Source: Pyrrhosoma nymphula
Lineage: Eukaryota > Arthropoda > Insecta > Odonata > Coenagrionidae
Length of the DNA: 64,000 nt
Reading direction: 5' to 3'
Assembly: GCA_963573305.1 (NCBI GenBank)
Contig: OY754336.1
Span: 18,202,699-18,266,698 of the forward strand
Position numbers and translations under genes: made by a program. Of this stretch, positions 12,680-23,411 are shown piece after piece (within the stretch, counting starts at the first letter, position 1; each line of letters begins with the position of its first letter). The notes beneath the pieces are model-generated. The model saw nothing but the letters and a program-made list of their open reading frames with translations, was not told the origin of the DNA and ran no database searches.

Positions 12680-13726
12680 TTAATACTCAATATCTAGAAA
12701 ATTAACAGCATAGGTAATTCCTTTTGCCGAGACAAAGAAAGGTGTTCAGTAATTTTGTATTCACTGGTAATGTTGAAAAAAAAACGAGTCATCTTATTGA
12801 CTAAAAATGGAATCGAATTGTGAACGATACGTCGAAACAGTGTAAGCTAAGCGTCAGCTGAGTTGCCATCCATTGTCCTGGGGACATTGTTCCCCATTGG
12901 CACTAAGGGCCAGATAGGGGGATAAGGGAGCGAAAGGAGAGAAGGAAGGACATGCGACGCACTGCCTTTGAAAGGCGAACGGAATCACATCGAGAATGGT
13001 CCAGAGTGTTTGTGCCGCGGCCATAATCTCCTTTTGGCGCCGATTAGCCGTCGAATCCTATCGCGGAGGGAGGCGGTGGCGTCGATGGCAATTGTCTAGG
13101 CACACCCAATACGGCGGCCGTAATAGGTAAGGAATGAGAAAAGAATGAACCCAAGAAAGGAAGTTGATTCGCAGCCAATGCACTTTTTTCACGAGCAAGA
13201 TGTCCAAAAGGACTGCTGCTGTAAACCTCGGTTTTACAGCCGAGGATTCCAGATACAAACAAGCACTGGAAAGATTAGTCACCTGAGGGCATTAATACGC
13301 TTCTTCCCGAAGGCCATTCGAACACAATGGGATAGAAATCGTTTCGGACACCTTATTATCATCTTTCTACTACGTCGAGGATGGATTTATACGGCCAGTA
13401 GGAAAAACATTCGAAAGGTAACAGTGACTTGACGGGGTTTTGTGATTTTTTTAAAGCAACGAACGAGGCTGAGGAATGTTGACGTTATACCGCAAGGGAT
13501 TCCAAACCTCGCCTGCGACATAGGAATTCCGACATTGAAAGAGTTTTGCTTAAAACATCCAAAAGTGGAACTACAGAAAAAGTTTTACTCAAAATGAAAA
13601 TTAAATTCCTACAATACTTTGAAATTATTCCAAACTTGCAAAATATGTGGCTGGGATGGATCAAACGTTACGACTAATTAAAGAAGGGTACAAAGTAGTT
13701 AGAAGATTAAAAGGGAAGAGAAGAGC
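12680..13726. other. no gene recognised
   Basis: Mixed-composition sequence. Overlapping frames at 13044-13282 (-) and 13145-13432 (+) have no domain and contradict each other. Bases 12781-12850 end in ACGTCGAAAC, reminiscent of the hammerhead-bearing repeats but without a CTGANGA partner. Confidence 0.35.
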
Positions 13727-13792
13727 CACCTCGTGGGTGTGTGGCACGGGGTGATTCTACACCAGGCATGAAGCACTCGTCCCAGCTAAAAT
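13727..13792 (+). repeat. dispersed repeat C, copy 2
   Basis: Opposite-orientation partner of 11640-11716: GGGTGTGTGGCACGG, GATTCTACAC and ACTCGTCCCA are conserved in order over about 65 bases. No flanking coding remnant was seen here. Confidence 0.65.
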
Positions 13793-14079
13793 CATAACCT
13801 CGCACGTTCCCCCGGCCATTAGGCGCAGACCAATAAGCAGTCAGGAGAAGAGAGCGCGGTCAAACCAGAAACTGGCAGAGTGCTACAAGGAGGGGTTTGT
13901 ACGTAGCCGAACAAGCTAACGTGCAGTACACTGGTTAAGATACAACTGCTGAATAGCATTCTTAACCGGCGATTACAAACACACATATATGTAGATCGCT
14001 AGGCCTGATCTTTGCCCCCGATCGATACTCAAGGTAGCATTTTATATATCCCCGACAGACCACGTGAAGCGTTATTTCT

Positions 14080-14265
14080 ACAAAATTGCAAATGTAGGCC
14101 AAGGACAAAATCCCCGATTAATTATATGAAGGAGTTTATGAGATTCCCTGCAGCTGCGGCCAAAAGTATGTGAGACAACCCAAGAGGGCGATTTCCTTCC
14201 GATTAAACGAACGCCGCTCGGTTCTGAAAAACAAACATTGTATTGTAACAAACGCCAAAATATAA
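14080..14265 (+). pseudogene. Penelope-like element GIY-YIG nuclease fragment
   Basis: In the frame starting at 14101 the sequence reads KDKIPD, a stop, then GVYEIPCSCGQKYVR (14131-14175), a short basic stretch and SFRLNERRS, before a stop at 14263. GVY-(10 residues)-YVR is the GIY-YIG core; the paired cysteines right after it (I-P-C-x-C-G) and the downstream R-L-x-E-x-R are the hallmarks of the endonuclease of Penelope-like retroelements, normally C-terminal to the reverse transcriptase. The YVG glycine and a threonine/glutamate position have changed and stops lie on both sides, so it is inactive. No reverse transcriptase was found upstream. A hammerhead-like core follows about 100 bases downstream, as expected for the terminal repeat of such elements. 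Confidence 0.75.
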
Positions 14266-14366
14266 ACGCGCCGAAATAGGTTCTTCTTAGCTAATTGGCT
14301 TCGCAACCGGGACCAGAGGACGATATAAATACAGGCCGATTTCCTCAAAGATGTGCCCTAAAAGAT

Positions 14367-14400
14367 CTAAAGATGTGCCCTAAAATGGACACGAAACGTC
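14367..14400 (+). ncRNA. hammerhead-like core downstream of Penelope-like fragment
   Basis: CTAAAGA, stem II GTGCCC/GGACAC (one mismatch) closing a TAAAAT loop, GAAA (14393-14396), a minimal ACGT stem III and C at the cleavage position. One core base departs from CUGANGA (A for G at position 5). The 5' part is duplicated immediately before (14347-14363). Penelope-like elements are known to carry hammerheads in their terminal repeats, so position and motif support each other. Confidence 0.5.
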
Positions 14401-14479
14401 TTCGCTATCAAGATAGGCCGACGCAGCGGAATTCAAAAGCCATCCAGATTCCTGCACTTACCGCTGTGAAAGCCTCCAG

Positions 14480-14899
14480 CAGAAATTAAACTGTTTGGGG
14501 ACCCAAGGCCCCACCCTTACTTCTGAGCTCGTTATGGTTTCAAAGGCTTTGAACATACAAATTTAACATTGAGAGAAATTCGAGGAGAGCGATAATCTAA
14601 AACCACCTAAGGCCCGTTTAAAAATAACCTATTAATCTGTCTGGGTCCTAGTTCAAGCGCAGTACTCCGTCCAACGTATGGGAAGTTAAAATCTGAATCC
14701 ACTCCTTGGCACCTCTTTTAGGGGTAGGCAAATGCCGACACCGGGATTCTCTTCACCCTTATCTAATCCTTAAATAACTCATTCCCCTAACAATCTACCC
14801 TCATGTACTTTACGGCGCAATTGAATTCAGTTGTCGGTCGCCTCCCAAAATTAACCAGCCGACCAAACAGAAAAGACGCCCACGTATTCCTGAATAAAA
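14480..14899. other. no gene recognised
   Basis: No coding, RNA or repeat signature seen between the Penelope-like fragment and the following GC-rich island. Confidence 0.4.
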
Positions 14900-15970
14900 T
14901 CATCGGAAAGGTGAATTAAGAGAAAGATAAAGCCGGAATGCAAATGGTTTTATGCATCGCAATCCTGTTTCTACACTCGGCCATCGTTCGGGCGATTCGA
15001 CGAGAGTAACATTTTTGGACGCACAGCCCAGCCCGGCAGGGCAAAATTCCACAGATTCCACACACGATGTAGAGTGCGCACGCGTTACTTTTTTGTTTAT
15101 TTCTGGGTGGGGTCGGGTGGGGTCGGGTGGGGAGGGAGGGGCAAAGGGGGGGCCAAAACGGAATCGAAAGGAACACCTTCTTACATAAATGCGGAACGAC
15201 GTCTCGCGTATAATACGAGCAGGAGGGACCACACGCGAACCTTTGAAAGCTAATGGATAGAGAAAGGGAAGGAGAGACGGTGGGTGGAGCGGGTGGGGGA
15301 CTTGGCGCTATGAAAAGGATACGGGGGAGAAAATTGAAGACGGTAAAAAAATCGGCTCCCAAGGGTAAAGGAAAGTAAAAGGAGCAAGACGGGATAGCGG
15401 GGGCAAAAAAGAGCGTGGACGAAATGGAAAAGAGTAAAGGAAGGGGGAGGACAAGGCGAGCGGGGGGGGGGAGAATAAATGGAAAAAAGGCGGAGGGGGT
15501 TAAAAAAAAGGGAGGTATGGAGAGGGGGAGAGGGACCATTCGTGGATAATTGCTACCGATGGGAAAGTTACCACGAAGAGGGAGGAGGGAAATTGGATCG
15601 CACAAAGGGAAGGCGAGATGGGGTGGGTGGAAAGGGTTGAAAATCAATGGATTCCTCCCGTGGCGGCCACAGCTCGCCCGCTCGACACAAGAGCGTGGAT
15701 AAAGGAGGCGGGGGGGAGGGTCGGAGGGAGGGGGGGGGAGAGACGAGCAGAGAGAGGGAGGGTTGGGAGGACGTAGATGAGTGTGTGCGTGGGAGGGGGG
15801 ATACCTATGAGAGTGAATTTCATGAATGAAAAGAAACAATCGACCCGCAAATTGGACGCGCATCGGTCGAAGGTGACCTCGCAAGGGGACGGACGATAGA
15901 GGGCAAGCGTGATTGACGGATTAGATGCGAGAAATCCTCCTCTGAAATTATTTGCCTCCCCCCCCCTGAG
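14900..15970. other. G-rich polypurine island
   Basis: Plus strand is purine-dominated from about 15100 to 15830. A near-tandem GGGGTCGGGT unit (15104-15150) followed by GGGAGGGAGGGG could form G-quadruplexes. The longest open frame of the window (322 codons, 14916-15884, minus) lies here but is Pro/Ser/Leu/Phe low-complexity, overlapped in other frames and without any domain, so I do not call it a gene. Confidence 0.6.
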
Positions 15971-16205
15971 TTCACAGGGGAATGAGAGTACTGACGTCCT
16001 CATCTGGGGAGTACTGTGACGACACGTACACAGCGAAGGCAAGCTAAAGGACACAGGTGGACATTCATTATAGCGCGCGAGAGTAGCCAGTCGAACCATG
16101 GACTAACAAATACGGAATAACCAAACTATATAGCTTAAGGTAGTTTGAGCGATAAATCAATTCACCCAGAATTTGATGTCAATTAACAGAAAAATATTTT
16201 TTTGG

Positions 16206-16460
16206 TAACAAGTTTTTTGCAGCTTAATGCCGCTTCTCGCATCCCAAACGAGACTTTTCTTTCTCTTCCCAGTCTCCAGGTTTTAACCCTCTTTTTCTCA
16301 TTTCCAACTCTATATTTTCTTTCCATTTATTCCTAGGTCTTCCTCTTTTATTTATTTCCACTGGATTCCATTGCCAAACCCTTAATGGTATTCTTTCCTC
16401 ATTCATGCGTCTTAGATGTCCGTACCATTTCAGTTGTTTATCATATATTGTTTCTAAAAC
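16206..16460 (-). pseudogene. LINE 3' end (ORF2 C-terminus), inverted part
   Basis: The minus strand reads KQLKWYGHLRRMNEERIPLR, then GRPRNKWKENIE and a Lys-Arg-Gly-Leu segment before a stop near 16219. LKWYGH-R, then R-G-R-P-R-x-x-W, is the standard C-terminus of this group of non-LTR polymerases. It lies head to head with the upstream part of the same protein, which is on the plus strand immediately to the right. That layout is the 5' inversion produced by twin priming during target-primed reverse transcription. Confidence 0.85.
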
Positions 16461-16464
16461 TGTT

Positions 16465-17200
16465 GTTTTTGTTGAATATATCTGTACCCAGCCTTACAAA
16501 TTTGGGAGAAGAAATGCAGCCCAATGGGGATATGGGTAGAAAACACCCCCATATATACCATCTTCTTCGCTGATGATCAAAGAGTAATGGCAAAAGACCA
16601 ACAAGATACGACCTATACGCTGAACAAATTAGTGGAAGAATATAGTAAATGGGTAAACTCGATGGCTTCAGGCTTCACTTTGTGAAAATCCATTCTAATG
16701 AATTAAAAAAAGATATGGTACTTTTTTTCTGTCTGTGAAAAAAGTACCATAAAAATCCGTGAAAAAAGTACCATATCTTTTTTGAATTCATAGTAAATGG
16801 GGCCTACAGGTAAATACAGACAAAACGCAATACATGGTAATGGGAGGTAAAGGAGAAGATATAGAGCTGGAAAGTGGAAAAATAAAAAACGTCAACTCCT
16901 ATGATTATCTTGGAGTTACGATAAGTGAAGATGGAAGAGACAACAGCGACATATTGAAGAAAGTTGGCAAAGGAAAAAGAGTGATTAAAATGTTGCATCC
17001 AATTTTGTGGAACAAGAACATAACGCATCACACTAAAAGAAATATTTTTAAAACAATGATAGAGCCAGTTATGACGCACGGGTCAGAGATCAGGGTTGTA
17101 GATAAAAATATGTCTCAGAGATTAATGTCGGCTGAAATGTCATGCTGGAGGAGATGCTGTAACTTAACCTTGTAAGATCATGCAACAAATAATCATATTA
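16465..17200 (+). pseudogene. LINE reverse transcriptase fragment, 5'-inverted, split
   Basis: From about 16474 the plus strand encodes IYLYPALQIWEKK, then IYTIFFADDQRVM (16555-16593), in which FADD is the catalytic Y/F-x-D-D box, then KLVEEYSKW. A 148-base insertion follows and the frame resumes GLQVNTDKTQY (16801 on), YDYLGVTISEDG, KRNIFKTMIEPVMTHG and SCWRRCCNLT to about 17165. The missing residues before the C-terminus are on the inverted block to the left. Codons are otherwise well preserved, suggesting a fairly young insertion. No N-terminal endonuclease is present. Confidence 0.9.
16654..16801. mobile_element. 136-base palindromic insertion with 12-base target duplication
   Basis: The 12 bases ATAGTAAATGGG occur at 16642-16653 and again at 16790-16801, flanking an insert that breaks the LINE reading frame exactly between KW and GL codons. 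The insert contains inverted arms of about 28 bases (16702-16730 and 16762-16789; core AAAGATATGGTAC) plus a third copy of AAAAAGTACCAT between them. A 12-base duplication is too long for hAT, TTAA or TA elements; it would suit target-primed or Mutator-like insertion. Confidence 0.85.
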
Positions 17201-17707
17201 GGAAAAATGTCTACAGAAAAATCTCTTTAATGATATCAAAATATCAACCCCTCGCCAAGCTACTTTTCGAGCAATTTGCTTAAAATTATTAACTGTTTTA
17301 CATGGGATAGATTACGGCTTTGCGCTCCAGAGGGAGAATACTGAAAAAATTAGGAATTTCTAACACCTGGATTTCGTCAAAAAACTAACGGTGCGTAGTT
17401 TGTAAGTTTTATCAACTATTTATAAAAATTGATCAATTACTCACCGCAGTAAGTTTTACAGAATCGCAAAAAACCTTCGGCTGTGAAAGCGATTTCACCG
17501 TACGCCGTGAAAAAATGAGTCAAGTTAGAGACTTGTGTAGTTATATTTATTTAATTACTGAGAATTATCGTCATATATAAATGTATTTTTGCACCACTTA
17601 CATTACAATATTCACTTCATACTTCTAACAGACGCATAAATTAAAAAATAAAATTCTAAATTGGTCTCCATTATCACTGGGGAAAGATCACGCTCAAACT
17701 ATCTTAA

Positions 17708-19567
17708 TGGAATTATAAGACATAATCGTATGACTTTAATGTTTAATATTTAAATTAAAATGAGGAAACGAAAACCTAAAATTAAACTCCAGAGACGAGG
17801 GACACAAGATTAGCGAGTCACGGCTACCAACACTTTCCACAAGTAGGTACAAATAAAATCCAGAACGGAATGCACCCACTCCTATATATATTTGAGTACT
17901 CCTCCCTTTGAGAATACATTTCAGTCCAAAACGCAAAGAAAGGTTTCAGGCATCAACCCTGAGGGGGTCTCCGGCAAAGGAGAGGAAAATTCGGTTTTTC
18001 GAAATAAAGACGTATGAAATCCGACAGGAAGAATTCATCTTTTAAAAATATAGATCCCGAAATTTTTCAACGAATTGACAATCCTCCAAAAAGACGCGTG
18101 AAATTCTGATCTCAAACAGCAAAAAAACATTGTGGATAAGTATTGTAGTTTTCAATTATGTTACAGATTGTATTTATTTATCACAATATCAGATAAATCG
18201 TCACTATGATACGAGCAAAAACGAAGAGAATACTAATAACAATGCGGAAACAATCAACTGTCAACTTCAGTTAGAGACAATATTCCTGATGGGCATGTTC
18301 ATAAAACACATAAATAAGCTCCAAAACATATAAAAACAAGCTGTTGCAGTTGAATCTAACGAAGTTAGTTTAAAACCGCAATCATCGAGAAACTAAAAAT
18401 TGCGGAGTGAATAGATGAGCAGGACGTAATGACAGAAAAAAATACGCCTATCCCACACTAAAATAAAAGACAAAAACTTACCGTAAAGGAAATGTATCGA
18501 GTTAACATGAGGGTTGTATTTTTTTCCTTCATAAATGAAAAAGCACGTAACTCAACCGTCGCTCATATCGTAAACGGCAGTATACCATTTATGACCTGAA
18601 CTCGCGCTATTAAGACTTTTGAGATGATGCAAGGCGGATAAACAGTCGATCGGCTGAAGCTCTTGTGTGCTTTTTGCGGGGAACGATGCTGCTTATGGCC
18701 TACAGCGACGGGGAGAGCGATGAAAGCATTTTCCGCGTACTTACCCACCACCACTACATACCCCTACACACGACACATCACATCCGACAGGGGAGAGGAG
18801 ACGGAAGTCGGGCAACGTAAGAAGAAGATGGCTAGAGTTAATTACATGGTTTGCATGACAGGGTGGATAATGTACGGGCAAAAAATAACATTCAAGCAGG
18901 TGTTAGATAATGCAAACATAACCGAGTCGCGGAATTACAAAAAGTACATCCAATCGTGATTAAAACAGCCGCTTTTCCTATGACGAATGACAATAACAGT
19001 TAATCTGCCAAAGGGCGCTTCATCATTCTAAACTACTGATGAACTACGATTCCCGCGAGAGATGCTGTGCTAATGTTCACCGTTACATTGCAGAGATCAT
19101 TATCCATCGGGACATGAATCCCATAGGTTCGCAAGCACGCCTAAAAACTAAATAAAATATATCCTCTATATAAATACTCTCATCTTCCTTCGTGAATACC
19201 TAACGTTCATATACGTTTGAGGAATCGATGTGACTAACGTCTCTATGCTAATGAACTTCCTCACCTTCGGATTAGATTAATGCATTCTTTAGCATTATCA
19301 TCCTCGCGTCATTAGCGGTAAGTTTTCCCTCTACAGAGCTGTTGTGCTGAAATGGGACTATGATACTTAGTGTGCGAAACATTACGTTCAAAGAATGATG
19401 ACTACGCTCGCGGTATCTTTATTAGGAATATTTAAAAAAATACGCCAGTCAGAACTTTTCATGATTCACTAATTTTAATTTGAGAAATTTGAAGGGGACA
19501 TCAAGTCCAAAAATCGGGAAGAGAGAGGAATTAATACTTTATTCGTCATATCGACCTCCATTTACTT
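17708..19567. other. AT-rich sequence, nothing recognised
   Basis: No gene, RNA or transposon terminus was found. Frames at 17736-17936 and 18663-18959 show no domain. Confidence 0.4.
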
Positions 19568-19621
19568 ATACAGGGGATGTATAACGAGTTAAGGTCAAAA
19601 ATAAAATATCAGCTATTCCTT

Positions 19622-19660
19622 GCCAACGTTTCGGAACATAATTAATACCATCTTCAGGGC
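19622..19660 (-). ncRNA. hammerhead-like core in outer arm
   Basis: On the minus strand: GCC, CTGAAGA, a 16-base stem-loop closed by GG/CC, GAAA, CGTT, GGC. GCC and GGC can pair as stem I, ACGT forms a minimal stem III, and position 7 of the core (the tolerated one) is A. The right-arm partner (about 20638-20710) is damaged. Confidence 0.45.
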
Positions 19661-20050
19661 TAAATCAAAATATACAGGATGACCAACAACAGCAACACAG
19701 CATTTACACCAATTCGTTAATAATTATTCATAACATATTATCTTAGAATAGGTACATTAATTAAGTCATTCAGCATCACAGATTATATCACAGTTTCAAT
19801 TGTCAGTAATATATAAATTAAAACTCATACTTTTTAACAGTTATATTGCACATTGCCATCAGGTCATTATAGTCACTGCCGAGTTATAGAGTCCTATGCA
19901 TGCACGATTACGAATTACATAATGTCACTACTACGCTGTTTAACACTAAAACATCACCAATATCTTCGAAAATAGAACCATTTAAATCAAGGTTGACAAC
20001 GATAAAATCACAGAGGATACAACAGAAGTACATTTAAATTTTATAAATAC

Positions 20051-20570
20051 ATTTTGTTCTTCTTCTTTCAGGAGATATAGATCAAATAAGTTGGAATTTT
20101 TATTTATTTATTACTCTTTGCCAACATTTCGGATTTTTATCTATGCTTCGTCAGGGCTACAATGATAATATTGGGCGTTTTTACATAAATAGAATATAGT
20201 TTACAATTTTTAGTACACATTTATGTTAAAAAGTTTAAAAACATTTCATTTTTCAATTTACCTCAGAAAGAGTTCCTTCCAAATTAATTGCTTGGTTATA
20301 TTTTCGTTAAATTAAATCGTTTCGTTAATTTTGGTTAATTTGGAAGGAACTCTCTCTGGGGTAAATTGAAAAACGAAATGTTTATAAACTTTTTAACATA
20401 AATGTGTACTAAAAATTGTTAACTATATTCCATTGATATAAAAACCCATATTTTCATTGTAGCCCTGATGAAGCATATAGATAAAAATGCGAAACGTTGG
20501 CAAAGACTAATAAATAAATAAAAATTCCAACTTATTTGACCTATAACTCCTGAAAGAAGAAGAAGAAAAT
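20051..20570. mobile_element. large foldback, about 235-base arms
   Basis: Arms 20051-20287 and 20335-20570 are inverted copies with scattered substitutions, starting at the outside with CTTCTTTCAGGAGATATAG and meeting at TTCCTTCCAAATTAA, with a 47-base spacer. Hammerhead-like cores sit at mirror positions, 20120-20157 on the minus strand (CTGACGA, GAAATGTT) and 20462-20501 on the plus strand. There is no open frame of interest. It belongs to the same broad family as the outer element, judging by the GCC-CTGANGA ... GAAACGTT-GGC module. Confidence 0.85.
20462..20501 (+). ncRNA. hammerhead-like core
   Basis: GCC (20462-20464), CTGATGA (20465-20471), stem II GCA/TGC around an A/T-rich loop, GAAA (20491-20494), CGTT, GGC (20499-20501). 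All core bases are present and stem I pairs GCC with GGC. The minus-strand mirror at 20120-20157 keeps the layout with C at position 7 of CUGANGA. Confidence 0.5.
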
Positions 20571-20742
20571 CAATAATAATAAAAGAGGTAATGAAAAGGA
20601 ATCATTTAAGTTTTTATTTGAACTTACTGTATACATAGCCCTGAAGATTATAAAAATCATGCATATTTTTATTTATCCCTGAAAATGGAATACATTGTTC
20701 CAAAACGTTAGGAAGGAATAGCTGATATTTAATTTTTGACCT

Positions 20743-21270
20743 TAATGACGTTCGGTGGTTTCACTCAACTTAAGAGAATTCGACGTAACTTGCTGGAAGC
20801 ATTACTTATGTTGTCTTAAATCTACCTGATTTTTTTCATAATTATTTACCGCAGGTTACTTATGATATTTGATCGAGAAATGGACAAAAAAATTACATGG
20901 GTTCTTATGGGAACACAAGGTACGAGTAGCTTAATTCATCAAAAAGAACCTTTTTCTAGTAATAAGACAAATAAAAATAATAAAAATAAAGTATATCTAA
21001 TGGTTTTCATACATTATTCTATTGATGATTTAAATTATTTTTGTTTTTCTTATTCTTAGCTAGAAAACGTTCTTTTCGATGAATAAAGCTAGTCGCACCT
21101 CGCGTTCCAATAAGAACCCATGTAATTTCAGGCCCACTTCCACATCAAATATCATAAGAAATCTGCGGTAAATAATTTTGAAAAAATTGAGGTAGCTTTA
21201 GAAAAGCATAATTAATGCTTCCAGCTAGTTTCGTCGAATTCCCTTAAGTTGAGTGAAACCACCGACCTCC
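20743..21270. mobile_element. foldback inserted in the outer arm, about 225-base arms
   Basis: Arms 20743-20968 and 21047-21270 are inverted copies (TCGGTGGTTTCACTCAACTTAAG outermost; both ends also keep GGTTCTTATGGGAAC or its diverged complement). It interrupts the right arm of the surrounding element between GACCTT and AACTCG. The plus-strand frame at 20862-21059 spans the arm and centre and is not a gene. There is no hammerhead-like core here, so this is a different family from its host. Confidence 0.85.
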
Positions 21271-21294
21271 TTAACTCGATATACATCCCTGTGT

Positions 21295-22016
21295 GAGGAA
21301 TACATAGTCATTTCAGAACGCATGATGAAAGAAAGTGTGTATGCGATAGACATACACGAAATCGCAAATTAATAGCGTATAAACCTACGTGCAGGTAACG
21401 AAGTTTTGCAAAGTTTTCCATAGACCTGCAATCGGTCGTTAACTAATTCAATAATAATAAAAACGCCCGATTGCAAAAAAGCATAGAGGAAGTGGCTTGC
21501 TCGATTAAAACACTAAGAAAGCTCCATACTAACATAACCAACAGGAACGCCATCAGATTAACATACACGTATCGACGTAAGTAAGCGGATTAGGGATAAA
21601 GGAAATATTTGAAGCAAACCAATGATTATAATAAAAGAAATCCGACCAGAAGACTGTGTTCACAATTCGCAGCGAATTTACTTCTTGAGCATATCTATAG
21701 AACAGAGGAACTCCCGACATGCTTGGCGTCTGGCTCGTTGGCCGCGAATCCTCGCGTCTGGCACAAGATGGCGGGCCCCTCGCCCCCCTTCCCTCTCTCT
21801 GAACGGACTGCTCCCGCTCTTTCGAGCAATTTCCACAGCGTTCCTTTTGTGGCTAGGGACAAAAAATCTAAAATGTATGATGATTACTTCGCATATGTTT
21901 TATACCATCATGAAATTAACTCGACCAAGTACCAAGGGCAAAATAATATTAAATTAATATTATTATCATAATAACCCCCAAGGAAACCATAAATTTAAAT
22001 CCATTTCCACGAGCAT
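21295..22016. other. no gene recognised
   Basis: Two overlapping plus-strand frames (21609-21971) coincide with a short GC-rich patch and have no domain. Confidence 0.35.
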
Positions 22017-22088
22017 TTCGATGAACGAGTCCTCCATCATCATCAGGACATCATGGCTTGATGATGATGGACGACTCGTACATCGAAA
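22017..22088. repeat. small foldback with hammerhead-like cores on both strands
   Basis: Arms 22017-22044 and 22059-22088 are inverted (TTCGATGAACGAGTC against GACTCGTACATCGAA). On the minus strand CTGATGA (22046-22040), a stem II containing GATG/CATC, GAAA (22019-22016) and TGCTC-GTGG follow in order; the GTGG-AAAT continuation matches the 4.8-kb core. The plus-strand arm reads TTGATGATGATGG ... CATCGAAAGG, a weaker version. Confidence 0.75.
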
Positions 22089-22857
22089 GGTCGGCAGATA
22101 TGCCGAGTGTGACCCGGTGCAGAACCCGAATACACTTCACCAACATCACACACCGGGAAAGCATCAGATCATTCTTAACATGTAGGCACTCAAGCATGGA
22201 AGAAGTATTCAGAAACATTTCAGTGAAAAAAGGTATTCACTAATTTTCATTTATCCAAAAGTGTATTTCGCAGCAGGTTTCCTCGACAACATATAAAATT
22301 CGGCAACACTCTCAACTATTTTACACCAGTCAGCTATTAAAAAGCTTCGACTATATTTAAACGAATAATAAACAAATAGAGGAATTCACGGATTATAGGA
22401 ACATGGAATAAAATTAGACAATATTGATATCTAAATAATCTCCTACACAACCTTAGACAAAAAGAGACCTTCACCCAAGAAATATATTCAACGAGTGTCG
22501 TTTTTATGCAAAATATCAAGACTGGAAAACAGAACCCGCTCAAAATACTTGAAATTTTCTTCTTGTTCGACGGAAAATTAATCGTTGTGAAAGATTAGCA
22601 TTGATAAAGTCACCTTTTTTCCCTTTCATCAAATTAATTAAAGCACTAAGTAACCAGGCACTGGTTTAATGCATCTATGTTTCCTTACGATGGGCAGTAA
22701 AAAGCTTTTCATTTAAAAAGGATGAATATAATGTGAACTTAGGTACTCCACCAAATGTTAGATTGCAACTGAGATCGAAAGGATTTAAATTTCCAACCAA
22801 GAGCTTATGAATTCGGGATACTAGCATTAAGGTAAGGGGATTCAAATTATATAGCCG
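22089..22857. other. AT-rich sequence, nothing recognised
   Basis: No gene or repeat boundary seen. Confidence 0.35.
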
Positions 22858-23411
22858 TTAAGGTAGTTCGAGCGATAAATCAATTCACATGAAGTTTGAT
22901 AAATTTGTCCTCATTTTAAAGAAAAAAAGTCCATCTTTTCAATGATATCAAAATATTAACCGCTTTCCGAACTATTTTTCGAGCAATGCCTAAAAATATA
23001 AGCAGTTTTACATGGGATAGATCACGGCCCTGTGCTCCAGAGGGAGACTTTTGAAATAATTATGAACTTCTAACACATTTCGTCAATAAACTAACGGTGT
23101 GCAGTTTGTAAATTTTATCAGCTATTTATAAAAATGTATTTATTACTCACCGCAGTAATTTTTATAGAATCTCAAAAAAAACCTTCTGTTTTGAAGGCGA
23201 TTTCTCCTTACGTCGTGAGAAAATGAGTCAAGTTAGAGACTTATGTGGTTATATATAATTACTGAGAATTTTTGTCATTTATAACTATATTTTTGAACCA
23301 TTAATGTCACAAAATTTACTTCATACTTCTTACAGGCGCTGAAATGAAAAAATTAAATTCGAATATGGTATCCATTATGACTAGGGAACTATCTCGCTCA
23401 AACTACCTTAA
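22858..23411. mobile_element. TTAA-flanked non-autonomous DNA element, copy 2 (uninterrupted)
   Basis: A 554-base unit bounded by TTAA at 22858-22861 and 23408-23411, with inverted ends GGTAGTTCGAGCGATAA and CTCGCTCAAACTACC. It has no coding capacity. It is the uninterrupted version of 16135-17707 and shows where the LINE entered that copy. Its size, target and end structure are those of a MITE mobilised in trans; the autonomous relative is not in this window. Confidence 0.85.

Larger units (their letters stand above)
16135..17707. mobile_element. TTAA-flanked DNA element, copy 1, interrupted
   Basis: Begins TTAA-GGTAGTTTGAGCGATAAATC and ends CGCTCAAACTATC-TTAA, so it has inverted ends of about 15 bases and TTAA target duplications. 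The right part (17210-17707) matches the uninterrupted copy at 22858-23411 nearly base for base through GTTTTACATGGGATAGAT, CTCCAGAGGGAGA and GAGTCAAGTTAGAGACTT. There is no transposase. TTAA targets are known for piggyBac and Kolobok superfamilies; the ends fit either only loosely. A LINE fragment (about 16185-17205) is inserted near the left end. Confidence 0.85.
19568..21294. mobile_element. nested foldback complex (outer element)
   Basis: The outer inverted arms are 19568-19680 (ACAGGGGATGTATAACGAG...) and 20627-20742 plus 21271-21294. The right arm is interrupted after GACCTT by a second foldback (20743-21270), after which the arm resumes AACTCGATATACATCCC. A third foldback (20051-20570) occupies the interior. 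Both outer arms carry GCCCTGAAGA and GAAACGTT-like strings. No coding capacity is present. The order of insertion is clear: the outer element predates the 20743-21270 insertion. Confidence 0.85.

Noticed and set aside
14916..15884. 322-codon minus-strand open frame, the longest in the window
   Set aside because: It lies wholly in the G-rich island; the translation is Pro/Ser/Leu/Phe low-complexity with no domain, and stop codons are rare there for compositional reasons.
20862..21059. 65-codon plus-strand frame
   Set aside because: Runs through an arm and centre of a foldback; no coding signature.
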